A stretch of DNA of 64,000 nt from positions 620,001 through 684,000 of the forward strand of contig CP150558.1 of assembly GCA_049487715.1 (NCBI GenBank), read 5' to 3'. Positions 31,383 through 42,486 of this stretch are shown here, one piece after another. Position numbers and translations under genes: made by a program. Numbering within the stretch: position 1 is the stretch's first letter; each line of letters starts with the position of its first letter. The DNA comes from Pycnococcus provasolii. Lineage: Eukaryota; Chlorophyta; Pseudoscourfieldiophyceae; Pseudoscourfieldiales. A model generated the notes under the pieces. It saw only the letters and a program-made list of their open reading frames with translations, had not been told where the DNA came from and did no database searches.

Positions 31383-34059
31383 ATGATGACGACGAATGTC
31401 AGGAACATGCGATCGATCGTCACGGCGTCATCAGCCGTTCTGGTCGCTCTGCTTGCTGTCGTCGTAATGCTAAGTGCCGTGAGTGGTGTGAGCGCAGACA
31501 AATCGACGACGACGACTTATGAGACGACGAAGTACGTTGACGAATACAAATCAGGCTACTATCCCAAGTACAAGTGGTGGGCGCCGTGGACGTGGAAGTA
31601 CAGCAGCAACAAGTACAATGACAACAAGTACGACTCTGGATACGACTCTGGATACAGCAAGTACGGCTCTGGATACAGCAAGTACGGCTCTGGATACAGC
31701 AAGTACGGCTCTGGATACAGCAAGTACGACTCTGGATACGGCTACAGCAAGTACGACTCTAAATATGGAGTTGGGCCGTACTATGGGAAGCAGTACGAGC
31801 AGGACGAGCACTACCCGTGCGACACGTTCTACCCCAAGCCGAAGTGGTACTCGCCATTTACATGGAAGTATCGCAAGTATGCCAAGTTTGACTACTACTC
31901 TGGTCCTTGCGAAGTAAAGAAGGAAGAACACTGTCTTCCCTTCTGGGGAAAAGATCTTCCTCATGATGCGAGTGAAGCTACTTGGTACACTGTCACTTAC
32001 GCTTCTGGTGGTGGTGGGTGCCATGGCGGTGCCAAAAATAAATACTTCTATGCGAAGTCAGAAGCGCATGGCTTGACGTTCACTCTCACGAATCACTACT
32101 ACAACAATGAAAAGTGGGTATGTGCGATTGACGATATCAGCCGCAAGAGTGCAATTTGTACGATGGCTGGACACTTTGGAGGAAGCTATTCTACACCTGA
32201 AAAGTGCATCCTTACGTTTAAAACGCATCAAAAGGGTGGAAAGTGCATTCCACACCACATGGAACTCGACTGTGGGAAGCCACCGTACGTTGAAACGAGC
32301 AAATTCAGCAAGATTGACTACCGTGACATTCCCCACAAGGACATCATTCAGCAAGATCTCGAGGGTTGCACCTGCGATTCTTCCGACAACTTCCTGAGTG
32401 GTACCGCATACACTAATTGCCAGAGTGAGCCATTCGGAGGAGAACCGATCACCATTCGCAACATTGCGAAGGACATCAGGGATGTTCTCAACGGCGATCC
32501 TGCCGACGTCACCATCATCTCGTTCCCATGCATCACTACCTCGTCCCAGGAGGTGGATTTTTTCGAAGGTGATTTCGTCACCTTCCAGTTCCCAAATCTT
32601 GCAGAGGTTCGCTTCGCCAACTGGGTGACAGGACCGGACGGTTTTTTCAAGGTAATCTTCTTCTTCGTGCTCTGCCTTATGTTCTTCTACAATAATATGG
32701 CTTGTCTTCGACAGAACACACACAAAATATTTGGTAGCACCTCACTAACAAACCAAATCACAAATTCACAACAACACAACAACCATTCGTATCATCAAAC
32801 AACAAATAACAACAACAACAATAGTTCGCGGACTTTGGCGGGCAAAGCTCTTTGACGAGTATCTACGCGCCTCGTCTTACGGGTACCCAGAGTTTGGACA
32901 TCTTCGTACGTATCCCTTTCAAAAGCACAATCGACTTTTCAACTGATTGCACAAAACTCACCATGTACTCACCACTCAACGACACATATACAACACACAC
33001 CTCTCTAAACACACAGATCCAACTCAACCCAGTGCTCACCACCGTGAACTTGTCTGCGCTGAAGGAGGCGGAAAACGTCGTCGTACGTCTTACTCTATCT
33101 TTTGTCTTATTATTCCTTGCTTTTTGTGTGTTCTTCCACCATAACAAATCGTATCACTCAAGTGCTGCATGTCAAAATCACTCACTCACTCTTCTTCCTT
33201 ACAAAACTTCCATACAACAAACAAATCAACAGATGTTTGGCAATCCTGAACTCGTCGACGTCAAGCTCTCTGAGTTGACGACAGTGGCGGCTTTCCTCGG
33301 GGTACGTGACAACCCATCATCAAATGGATTCATCGTCGTCACAAGAACAACAGCACCAAAACTTACAGTACCACCATTCAATACAAACGAAACAACAACA
33401 GATCCGCGACACCAAACTCGAGCAACTCAGCCTGCCCAAGCTCAGCACGACTGACTCACTCTCGGTACGTGACATCCCATGTCTCTTTCATTCTTTCCCA
33501 CAACAAATAGATTCGTCATTTCATCGTGACCACAACAACAACAACAACAACAAACTTACAGTACCAACCAATCCACCATTCAATACAAACAAAACAACAA
33601 CAGATCATTGACAACCAGATCCTCGTCGGCATCTTCCTACCTAAGCTGACGACATCGAGCAACCAATTCCAGGTACGCAACCAACACAGCAGATACATTC
33701 ATCGTCACAACAACACCAAACTCACGTACCACCCTCCGTCCCTTTTCCCTCTGACAATCTATCCTCCTACAATCTTACAGGTTTTCGCCAACAGCAATCT
33801 CCAGACACTCTGCGCACCCAACCTTGTAGATGGAGGTTCTGTGTGCATCGGCGACGACATCAACCAACCATCGCTCGACGCGGACCTGAGTTCGTTAGTG
33901 ACTGGATCGTTCGCCGGATTTTCTCCTTGCTATGGACGAACCGATCCTTTCACCAACCAACTGAATGCCACCACAGTCTGCGGAGTGGTACCAGACGGTC
34001 TCTTTACCATAGCTGGATGCCCGTCGATGGCATGCCCCACGCCCCCACCACCCTCCTAG
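31383..34059 (+). CDS. secreted Tyr/Gly/Ser-repeat protein with leucine-rich-like (receptor L-domain type) units, 7 exons, 631 aa
   Basis: The start is ATG 31383; the longer frame begins with TTG. The signal peptide is about residues 1-38. Exon 1 (31383-32651) encodes a YSKYGSGYSKYDSGY repeat and a cysteine-rich part. Exons follow at 32825-32905, 33017-33082, 33233-33301, 33402-33464, 33604-33672 and 33781-34059. All junctions are phase 0 and five of six donors read GTACG. Each of the five small exons (21-27 codons) encodes one unit of the type ...NxxLxxIxLPxLTT..., so the introns cut between repeats. Such units build a beta-solenoid (leucine-rich-repeat or receptor L-domain-like), a binding surface. 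The last exon is cysteine-rich and ends in PTPPPPS. It is an extracellular protein with unknown ligand. Confidence 0.8.
31630..31770 (+). repeat. coding minisatellite for (Y)SKYGSG units
   Basis: 21-base units of the form GGCTCTGGATACAGCAAGTAC repeat in frame four to six times in exon 1. The units are nearly identical, giving a Tyr/Gly/Ser-rich, probably extended or cross-linkable segment behind the signal peptide. Confidence 0.8.
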
Positions 34060-34321
34060 ATAGGAAAAAAAACAAAAAGACGAAAAAGACGAAAAAGACG
34101 AAAAAGGAGAAAAAGACGAAAAAGACGAAAAAGGAGAAAACCAAGAAGAAGCCTTGAACACGACCGACGACCGACGTGAGGATGGGGATAATAATCCGCT
34201 GACGACGAGTAGTAGTACTTAGTCAGCAATTTTTGACCAGTTTTGCCGTCCTCATCCACTACTGAGTGAGCAGGAATAAGCACAATAATAGCAGAAGGAA
34301 TGCTAGCAGAGAGAGAGAGAG

Positions 34322-34360
<39 letters not shown>

Positions 34361-34953
34361 AGAGAGTTTGGTGACAAACACGTTTTTTTTTGAAATTTCT
34401 TGCAGCCAAGAAAAGAATCGCCACAGTTTGTGTTTTTTTTGTGTGTAATCACCAATCAACTACATCAAAATTTCAACTACCTGTACATTCGAATCTTACA
34501 AAACTAGTTACAGCAGGTGTCTCTCTACTAGTACAGTAGAACACACGGTGGCGCATCTCTATCTTGCACATGATGATGCGCAAGAAGCACGAAAAACAAC
34601 CTGATTTTAATTTTATAACATTGGCGCGTGTGTTTCGAAAGAAAGAAAGTGTTGTGTTAGAAATTTTCCATCGCATTTATGTATACAATCAAGCATAAAG
34701 GATCGTCGTGTTTGTTTGATCGAGGAATCAGAAACAAAATTCTGTGAATTTGTCAAGCGCCTGCCACGGCGCAGTACGCCATCGAGAGGTGGAATGCACC
34801 CGCGGATACGTTCACGTTTAATTTGACTCCGTAAACGGAACGACCGACGAATGAAGTGGGTGTCCCTTCGTCTGCCACGGCACACGGACGTCATCATTTT
34901 CCTCGAAGAAATAAAAAAACAACCTGGGCAAACAAAACAAGTCACGCACCTTT
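34060..34953. other. intergenic region with micro- and minisatellites
   Basis: This region lies between two convergent genes. Directly after the stop is an A/G-rich minisatellite of 9-base AAAAAGACG units (about 34066-34150). An (AC)n tract flanked by (GA)n follows at 34311-34370. The remainder is AT-rich 3' UTR or spacer DNA with no coding signal. Confidence 0.6.
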
Positions 34954-36141
34954 CTATTTGCAGGATGCTGGTAGGGGAGGAATCTCGCTCTCAAAGGTGC
35001 AGCCATCAGATTGCGAAGATGATATGCTTGCAGCAAAACCAAGTTTCACCCTCTTCTCCGTGCCTAGCAGCTTGAGGGCCCACAACGGATTGTCTTCGGC
35101 ACCAGCGGAAGGCCTTCGACGCTTTCTCTTCTTGCATCTGCTAAGCGCAGCCAGCTGCTTGTCGAGCACATGCGATGCCTGAGATAGCACTCGCTCCGCC
35201 TCCACGTCGCTGCTTAGCTCGACGAATGCGCTGCCGTAAAAACCGCAAGTTGACGGGTCAATCGCCCATAACACGCGCTCCACATTCACCGCACCATCGC
35301 AGCAGCGCACCACAAATTCACGCAGCGTCGATGCGCGGACGTGCAGTGGCAATTTTCCGAAAAAAATGCGGCGATTCGGGGAGAACTTTGTGCCGACGTG
35401 ACTTGTGCTACCCTGCGTGAATTCCGTCTCCGACTTTGCGGTAGCATCAGTCTCCATTGCTGCATTTCGCAGAAATGCTGGCCTCTGCTTGGGAGCCGTG
35501 TATCCCTCGGTGCACAGCGGGCATCGCAAAAGACTTCGCGAGCACTTAGGGGCGCAGGCTGGGCAAACTATCACTGGTACCTTGCACTCGCGCATCGCGC
35601 AGTGAAATTGCCCTCGGTACAATGCGTAAGGTCTCGCGCAGACGCAGCATTTTGGCTGTGGTGGCTCCACAGCTGCCGCAGTTGTCTCACGTCGACTCAA
35701 CACTTCGCCTGCGATCGCCTCCGCGAGCTGGTCAGATCCCATGGGCTTACCCGCAAGGTCCACCAGGTTGTGATTCTCGGGAAGCTGCTCCTGGCGCCTG
35801 TCGAATAGGTAGTTCATGCCCGTCCAATAACCGCCGGACGGGAACGTCTTCAGGTACCGCTCGATGCCGCCGCGAACGTGCGACACTCCCTGAACCTTGA
35901 AGCCGTCGTCCTCACTCGTCATCTTATTCAGCAGTGCCGTCGCCCTTTCGCATCGGATTCCTCCCGTGCAGTACATGAGAACCTCCTTGCCCTGCAGCTT
36001 TTGCTTTGTTTCCTCGGAGTTCAGCCACGCCGCGAAAATCCAATGGATTGTCTCCCCAGGCACGTGACGTTTCAAAAACTTTGTGAACGGTTGTAATTGC
36101 AGCCACGCCACCACATGCCGCTCGAGCACGTTATTTTTCAT
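34954..36141 (-). CDS. rhodanese-like (TrhO/TSTD2-type) protein with Cys-rich and RRM domains, 395 aa, N-terminally short
   Basis: The frame from ATG 36141 reads a partial rhodanese domain with the active-site loop YCTGGIRCE (Cys58 catalytic, Cys64) and the following GGIERYL segment typical of TrhO/TSTD2 proteins. Next is a cysteine-rich zinc-binding-like region (about 165-215: CCVCARPY...CPACAPKC...CPLC). An RNA-recognition-motif-like domain follows (about 255-340, with RRIFFGKLP as RNP2-like and GSAFVEL as RNP1-like), then a basic KKRKRRR patch. TrhO enzymes hydroxylate wobble uridine in tRNA. The usual upstream half of the rhodanese domain (DxRNxYE) and the N-terminal domain are absent, and only 114 AT-rich bases separate it from the next gene upstream. 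It is either truncated or a divergent form. Confidence 0.7.
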   Translation of the reverse strand: MKNNVLERHVVAWLQLQPFTKFLKRHVPGETIHWIFAAWLNSEETKQKLQGKEVLMYCTGGIRCERATALLNKMTSEDDGFKVQGVSHVRGGIERYLKTFPSGGYWTGMNYLFDRRQEQLPENHNLVDLAGKPMGSDQLAEAIAGEVLSRRETTAAAVEPPQPKCCVCARPYALYRGQFHCAMRECKVPVIVCPACAPKCSRSLLRCPLCTEGYTAPKQRPAFLRNAAMETDATAKSETEFTQGSTSHVGTKFSPNRRIFFGKLPLHVRASTLREFVVRCCDGAVNVERVLWAIDPSTCGFYGSAFVELSSDVEAERVLSQASHVLDKQLAALSRCKKRKRRRPSAGAEDNPLWALKLLGTEKRVKLGFAASISSSQSDGCTFESEIPPLPASCK

Positions 36142-36255
36142 GTTAAAAAAAAGAAAAGAAAAATCAAACGGTACTTAGGTTCAAGTTACTTGCTCACTCA
36201 AACCAAATCAATCAAAATCAAACAAAACAAAACAAAACAAAACAAACATATCAAA

Positions 36256-37536
36256 TCAATCGGTGGTGGTACCGTCCTCCTCCGCCTCCACCTCGTCCTC
36301 GCGAACGAGCACAAACACGCCACCGCCATCGCCGCGGCTCACGCGCACCTCGCCGTCGACGAACGTGTTCACAAGCCACGTGCTGTTTCCAGGGCTGTTC
36401 GCGCTCTGGTCGATGGACAGGCGCAGCTCTGGCGCACTTCCGCTCGCAGCGCCACCACCGAGTGCCGAGCTGAGCGCATCCGCGGCGGCAGTCGCGGCGC
36501 CGTACAGCGGGCTCACGGCGGGAGTGAGTGCGGACGGGATTGTCGCCGTCGCCTCGCTTTCTTCTGGCAGTGCGACGGAAGCTCCGCTGAACGCGATGTC
36601 GAGTCGGCAGTCGGACACGAACTTCGCGGTCGCGTTGGCGCACGTCTTGACGGTTCCGAGCGGGCCGCGTAGTGCGGATGCGTTCACCACCTGCGCAACC
36701 CCTTCGGATTCGTTGACGTCGATATTCTGGTAGATGTCAAGCACCTCGACGTACGGCAGTTGTCCGACGAAGAGCAGCGGAACGAGTTCGGAGTTGGACG
36801 TGTACACGAGCCTCCACTTTCCGGGCGTGTTTGTCTTCATGTCGCTTGCGGGTGGTGCGACCACCTCGAGTGCGACGATGGCGTCCTCGATCGCCGCTCG
36901 ATTATCCACCTTGGCACCACGCTCGCACCCTTCGAGGGCGGCGAACAGCGCGTCTTTCGCTGACCTTGCGTCCGACACGGGCGCGGGCGGCGTCGACGGC
37001 GGGACGACAATCATAGGTTCGTCGTCTTCGTCGTCGTTGTCTATCACGGCGGGTTCAGGTTCGGGTGCGGGTGGGTCTTCTTCCCAGTCGATCGTCTGCG
37101 ACGTGACAGTAACGGGAGGTTCGGGAAGAGCAGGTTCATCTTCCGGTTTTTCTTCTTCTTCTTCTGACGAAGCTTCTGCAGGTGCAGGCTCATCGTCGTC
37201 AGCGTCTGGTGTTGGTGTATCTTCTTCTGACTTTGGTGCCGAAGCCGCCTTCTTCGTTCTCCTCTTACGCCGCGACCCTGAGGACGACGACGAGGATGAC
37301 GACGACGACGAGGATGACGACGACGAAGACTCCGCCCGAACCAGCACCGGCGCTGCCCGTGTTGATCGAGTCCCAGATCGAGGCTCACGTCGCACGAGCG
37401 GATGAGCACGCGTGAGACCGATGGTAAGCCGCGCCGCCGCCGATGATGATGACTGACAAACACGACGAGAACAAACACGAGAACAAACACGAGCAGGATG
37501 ATGAGGATGAGCCGACATCATCATGGAGAGCGCCAT
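36256..37536 (-). CDS. plastid lipid-associated protein (PAP/fibrillin family), 426 aa
   Basis: The start ATG at 37536 is chosen because the next residues (MALSMMMSAHPH...RAAPVLVRAE) form a plastid transit peptide: Ser/Arg-rich, acid-poor, with a VRAE cleavage-like site. The open frame upstream to 38259 is not protein-like. A 25-serine run and a basic RRKRR patch follow, then a long acidic Pro/Glu/Asp region (about residues 110-205). The C-terminal half is a PAP/fibrillin domain: AKDALFAALEGCERG, then KWRLVYTSNSEL and the closing NTFVDGEVRVSRG...VFVLVRED. Fibrillins bind lipids and quinones at plastoglobules and thylakoids. The long low-complexity spacer between transit peptide and domain is unusual. 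Confidence 0.85.
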   Translation of the reverse strand: MALSMMMSAHPHHPARVCSRVCSRRVCQSSSSAAARLTIGLTRAHPLVRREPRSGTRSTRAAPVLVRAESSSSSSSSSSSSSSSSSGSRRKRRTKKAASAPKSEEDTPTPDADDDEPAPAEASSEEEEEKPEDEPALPEPPVTVTSQTIDWEEDPPAPEPEPAVIDNDDEDDEPMIVVPPSTPPAPVSDARSAKDALFAALEGCERGAKVDNRAAIEDAIVALEVVAPPASDMKTNTPGKWRLVYTSNSELVPLLFVGQLPYVEVLDIYQNIDVNESEGVAQVVNASALRGPLGTVKTCANATAKFVSDCRLDIAFSGASVALPEESEATATIPSALTPAVSPLYGAATAAADALSSALGGGAASGSAPELRLSIDQSANSPGNSTWLVNTFVDGEVRVSRGDGGGVFVLVREDEVEAEEDGTTTD

Positions 37537-38554
37537 GATAACTAAAATGTGATCCAAAACCTTTGGAGAATTCTTCGAACGTCTCTCAAGGGTTGATATT
37601 TTCGGGGGGAGATTCTTTTGGGACCACAGAAACCTCGGGGAGGAAGATTCCAAATTCAATGCACCAAAGGAGGATCCCCAAGCACTAGAAGAAGAAGGCG
37701 AAGGCAACTGGAGAAGGTCAGAAGGAGAAGTTCCGCCCCTGGCAGCCTGGAGGTGGAGGAGAAGCTCCCTGGATGTGGAACCCCTAGCTATCATAGGAGG
37801 GTCCAGAGAGGGAGAGAGAGAGGGAGGTGGTTCAGAGAGGGAGGTGGTCCACAGAGGGAGGTGGTGCAGGAGAGGAAGCCAAGAGACTTCAATCTGAAAG
37901 AAATAGCATTTAACGAGCTTAAGACGAAGATGATGTTTACGGCATGCAGTGGATGCGCACTTGAGCTCGCTTAAGTGCCGCGCAATGCCTCCGTTCTCAG
38001 CTGCGCTGCTAGTGCCTCCAGCTGCGCTCCCTGTTGCGTCATCCGCGCGGCCGGCGCCATGGCCGGCGTCAGGCGACGAGGACATGTTGTGCGTTCTGAG
38101 TTTGAAAATGGCCTCGGAAAGCTCCCCGAGCCTCTTCCAGGGGGGGACTCCAGTAGGTAGGGGATACGTACCATATGGGGAAGTGGTGGTTCTCGTCCTG
38201 GATGTTCCCGAACGGCCAAAACGTTTCGTAGTACTACAATAGGGAATCCAAGGCGGCAATCAAAAAAACAAAAACCTTGAAGGGGCAGTTTTGCCCAGAG
38301 CCTGCTTCTGCCCGGAACGAATAAACCTTTAGGGTAGTGTGAATCTTCCCCTTGCGTTTGGCAGTTTGGGAGACCTCTTAGGAAATAGGTCTTGGGGAAC
38401 CATCGTAGTCCCGCCTTTCTTTCCCCCCCTCCCTTTATTTATTTATAGGTCCGAACTTGCAAAGGGCCTTGGCAAAGGGCCTTGCGAAAAGGTTGCCTGT
38501 TTGTTGCCTGTTTGTTGGCAACCCTCCCCTTGCACTCCTTTGTTTGAACAAGCC
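37537..38554. other. intergenic region between divergent genes, with minisatellite
   Basis: This is about 1 kb between the fibrillin and TOG-like genes. A purine-rich minisatellite (GAGAGGGAGGTGGT-like units) lies at about 37805-37880. The open frames across this region are short or serine/proline-biased by composition. No gene is supported. Confidence 0.5.
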
Positions 38555-40656
38555 ATGTCCTCCCCTCCTCCCTCGACGCAAACGCAAACCTTGAAAACCA
38601 CGCTCCGCCGTTTACTGCGCTCGCTCGCTGACAAGGATGTCTGCGAACGCGCACTCGCCTCCCTCAAGCAGATGGTCGAAGACGTACTCTCTAGTGCGGA
38701 CTCGGCTCGCCTCGCATCTCTCATTCTCAGAGAGTGCCTCGTCGAGTTCCGCGAAGCTCCGCCGTGGGCAAGGAGAGGACGGCTGCGCGCCGCGGCGTAC
38801 TGCGTGCGCCGAGCGCCGTACTCGTTCGTCGCGCCCGCCGTCGCTGGAGCGCTGAGGTTCGCGGCGTCCAACCTCACGGAAAGAGACCGAGGCGCGTGCG
38901 CTGACCTGCGCGAGCTCGTCGCCGCGCTCTCAGCCGCCGTCGCGTCGCACGCGGGACACACGCCGAGGACGGCGTCGCCGCAGGATGGGGCGGCACTTCT
39001 CGCAACTCTCTTGGTCGACCCGCTCGTGCGCGGCGTTGCCGCCGCCGTCGACCCGGACGCCAAGGCGCTTGGCGTGCGGTGCGTCGCAGCCGCAGTCTAC
39101 GAGTGCGCGCTGGCGGCGGAGCAAAATGCCGCGCCGCTCGCCCTCAGCGCGCTCGCGGCGACGCTCGCGGCGACGGGCGAAAGTAAGCCGGGCACGGCGC
39201 CTCCCGCTCACGGCGAGGCTGCAAGCCTTGCAGCGCTCAGCCTGAGCGTCGTCGCTGACGAGACGGCGGCACCGGCGGCCGTCGTGCACGCCGTTGCCCG
39301 CCTTGCGGCTGCGGCCGTGTCGCATCGTGGCGACTACCGCGTACGCGAGAAGGGTGCCGCGGCGGCACGCGCACTGGCTGACCACGCGGGACGGCACGAG
39401 GAGGTGGCCGCGTCGCTGGCGATCGATGCGCACGCGCTCGGCTCTGCGCTCAGCGCCGCGCGCTTCGACAAGGTGCGGCGCGTGCGAGAGGGCGTGCTCC
39501 GCGCTACGGACGCGCTGCGCCACGTGATTGGGGATGCGGTTGACGCGTGCTTCGGCTCGCCATCGGCGGGAGAAGCGCGCGTGCCTCTGGGCGTGGCGGA
39601 GCGCAGGAGGACGGATGGTGGCGGGCGAGCGTCGCCGAGCGTGGAGATTTATGTGCCAGGGCACGATGCGCCGGTGGATGCCGAAGCGATGCCGGAGATG
39701 GTTCCTCCGAAGGTTGGCGACAGGATGCGCGCGATGGAGGCTCGCGCCGCGGTGCTTGCGGCTGGCGCAGCATCCCCGACGAAAGTTCACAGGAATCCTC
39801 TGTTCGTTGTCGACGATACCCCCCCAAGCAGCAGCAACGCCGCCGCCGCAGCCGCAGCCGGGCAGCAGCAGCAACCGCCACGGCGACCGCCTCCACCGCA
39901 GCTGCCGCCAAGGTGGCGGCGGCTGTCGCCTCCGCTAACCCGAAAGGCAACCCGCTTGTCGCGCGCGCGGAGGATAGCCTCATGCAGCTCGCAGAGGCAA
40001 GCCTCTTCGAACGGCTCGAAGGTGCACTTCCCGGCCTTGGCATGCAGGGCCGCCTGGAACCAGCCCTACGCCAGCTGCTTCGCGCGCAGATTGCGGACCT
40101 TGCATCTTTCTACCGGCGCAAGTGCGGCGAGCGCATCGAGGCTCGCGTCGCGGAGTACCGCGCGGCGGTGCAGAAGTTGAGGTCTGATCTTCAGCGCGAC
40201 GTGCGCGACATTCACACGGCAACGAATGTGGCAATTGATGCCGAAGTGCGCGTGTTTGCGAAGGAGCAGCTCCCAAAGATTGCGGAAATGCTCATGCCGA
40301 GAAGAGCGGCAGATGGCGCGGCAGGAGCAGCAGCACCACCGCCGACAAGAAATGAAACACCACCGCCGACAAGAAATGAAACACCGCCACCTCCTGTGCA
40401 AGCGAAAGACGAAAAGGGTGATGACGATGATGATAAGGAGGAGAAAATAGTGACGAAGGAGATGGGGGCGGTATCTACACCTGTGCAAAATGCGCTCGGA
40501 GAGTGGGTCGAGGATGACGAGCAGCGGGAGCAGAAAGCGCCCAAGAGCCCGCTCGATGCCGCGAAGCAGGATAGCGCATTTGTCGCGGATTACCGCGCCA
40601 CCTTGAGCGCGTCGTCAAGCAAGAAGACTTCGGCGTCTCAAGAGGAGGAACAATAA
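38555..40656 (+). CDS. TOG/ARM-repeat microtubule-associated protein (TORTIFOLIA1/SPIRAL2-like), with one frame break
   Basis: The start ATG 38555 begins MSSPPPSTQTQTLKTTLRRLL. Residues 10-330 are Ala-rich paired helices of the ARM/TOG type (LRECLVEFR, DKVRRVREGVLRATDALRHV), as in plant TORTIFOLIA1/SPIRAL2 proteins that bind cortical microtubules. A disordered region follows, then a helical coiled-coil-like part (LMQLAEASLFERLEGALPG...RRKCGERIEARVAEYRAAV) and an acidic tail. The two halves lie in different frames. The switch is best placed at the seven-C run 39819-39825, where one additional base would make the reading continuous. No GT-AG intron fits the phase. Overall length is about 700 residues. 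The family assignment rests on pattern, not on an alignment. Confidence 0.65.
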
Positions 40657-40997
40657 CTGATTGCTGAGATCCCTCATTCAGTAACGAAGTGTACTATGCT
40701 CTATCCAGCGGTTGTCCATTCACACCATTCACTTTCACCATTCAGCCCATTCACCGGTGCCATTCACTGCGCGTTTTTGTTCAGGCACGCACAGTTAGCC
40801 GTTGGCTATCTGGTGTGCCCCCCTCGACAAAAACTGGGTTCGATATTATGTGACATGCGCAGCTCTGGACAATGCATTAGGGGTTCGAGTTCGGGTTTCG
40901 ATGTTTTTTTTCTCTTCTTCTTGTTCCCGTCCCCTTCCCCTTCCCCTTTCCGAGGCATCCGGCCCTCCGCCTGTATCGCTCCGCTCCGCTCGAGAAC
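40657..40997. other. short intergenic spacer
   Basis: This 341-base spacer lies between two co-oriented genes. It contains CATTCACC-type short repeats near 40720-40770 and a pyrimidine-rich tract (TTCTTCTTGTTCCCG...) just before the next ATG. Nothing else is seen. Confidence 0.5.
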
Positions 40998-42274
40998 ATG
41001 TCGTCGTCGGCGTCGGCGGGCCATCGGGAGAACTCACCAACAGTGCCATCAAAGCCTGCCTGGGATCCCAGCAGTAGTAGCAGTAGCTTTGTTGAGACCA
41101 GCAGCGTCCTTCCCTCAGAAGAAGAAGAAGAAGAAGAAGCACGGCCGTCGTCGTCGTCGTCGTCCAGGACCCGAGTCGCTGATTCGGCCGCTGATGCCGG
41201 GGCAGCCTCCCCATCAGCAGCCGCAACGGAGTCACAATCAACCAGCAGCTGGTTCACGTCCTTCACCGCAAAGAGCAAGCAAGCCATGGCGGTGACGGCG
41301 GAAAAAGTAAGCAAGCCATGGCGGTGGCGGCGGTAAGAAGCAAGCAGGCCATGGCGGTGGCGGCGGAGACGAGCAAGACGGCGATGGAGAAGACGGCGGT
41401 TGCAAGCAAGACGGCGATGGAGAAGACGACGGCGGCAAGCAAGACTGCGATGGAGAAGACGGCTACGGCATTCACAAACCTGCGACTCGGAGGAATGGGC
41501 CCGTCACACTCGATGTCAGGAAGCTCGACAAATACGCTCCGCGCGCACGTCGACGACGAGTACCGCGCAGCGCCGGTGCCGCAGGTGCTGCTCGCGCTCT
41601 CGCACTACCTGTCGGCGCACGCCGACATGGACGACGCTATCGCCGCTGCGGGACGCGACCTCGCAAACGGCGACGGAAGCGTGCAGGCGCTCGTGCTGAA
41701 GCGGCACTTTGAGGTGCATGGCGCGCTCGTACCTCTGCCTGCTGGTACGACCGCCTTGGCAGCTGCGCGAGCTTTGCTGGAGTACCTCGCTCGGCTCGAA
41801 GACCCGCTGCTGGGCGACCGCTCTGTTCGCACCGCCTTCCTCGACGCGGGTTCCGCGCTCGTCGTCGCCGCAGGAGGCGCGTCGAGCTGCGCGAGCGGCA
41901 TAAGGGCGGCTGGTGCGGACACCGCGAGCACGCTCGCCGCGAAGCTTCGTGACGCGGTGGCAAGCCTGCGCAGCGAGAAGCGCGCCGCACTTCACGTCGT
42001 CTTCGAGCTACTGCATCGCATCCCAGGCGTCTCATGCTCGCTCGGCGAGCCGATCGGGCCGAACACGTGTGCCGCGGACATCGCAAAGGCGGTGGCACCG
42101 TCACTCCTACCGGCATTATTTGCTCCCGAGGAGGGTGGTGGACAGCACGGCGAGGCGCAGGCGCTTTCCCTGCGCCTTGCAGTGGAGCTCGCGATGAGGC
42201 TGTGGGGCTCAGGAATCCGCGAAAGTCCGCAAGAATCAGACGTCGGCATGTCGCACCTGAGCGTTGGCGAGTAG
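40998..42274 (+). CDS. RhoGAP-like protein lacking the arginine finger, with one frame break
   Basis: ATG 40998 opens a Ser/Glu-rich disordered N-terminus (to about residue 80). A tandem SKQAMAV repeat follows, then SKTAMEKT repeats. At the A5 run 41302-41306 the frame breaks. One more A would continue the SKQAMAV repeat without a gap; a 38- or 41-base intron (GTAAGC...AAG/CAG) is a less likely alternative. The C-terminal 220 residues match the RhoGAP layout: PVPQVLLALSHYL, then LLEYLARLEDPLL (where families show LLxxxLRELPEPL), then LHVVFELLHRI and NTCAADIAKAVAPSLL. The loop that normally holds the catalytic arginine (GIFRxxG) reads DAIAAAG, so GTPase activation is doubtful. It may act as a binding module. 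Confidence 0.5.
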
Positions 42275-42486
42275 TATTCGTGGGAGGAGTAGTAGACTTT
42301 TCCTGTGTACCGTACATTTGTTAGAACGTATATTTTTTTTCTAAAACATTTATCTCAACTTATTATTTATCTCAACTTATTTACTGTCATTTAGTTAAGT
42401 ACTAGGAAAAACTGAAAAGAGAAAAAAAGAGAAAAATCAATTCATGATACGAAGGAAGAAGCAGAGCCTGTATTGACGAATTGTTT

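Noticed and set aside
37537-38259. 241-codon N-terminal extension of the fibrillin gene
   Set aside because: Composition is unlike a protein, it contains a purine-rich minisatellite, and the internal ATG at 37536 begins a convincing plastid transit peptide.
39901-39950. 34-base GT-AG intron in the TOG-like gene to explain its frame change
   Set aside because: The phase does not fit and the length is too short. A one-base change in the C7 run explains the switch better.
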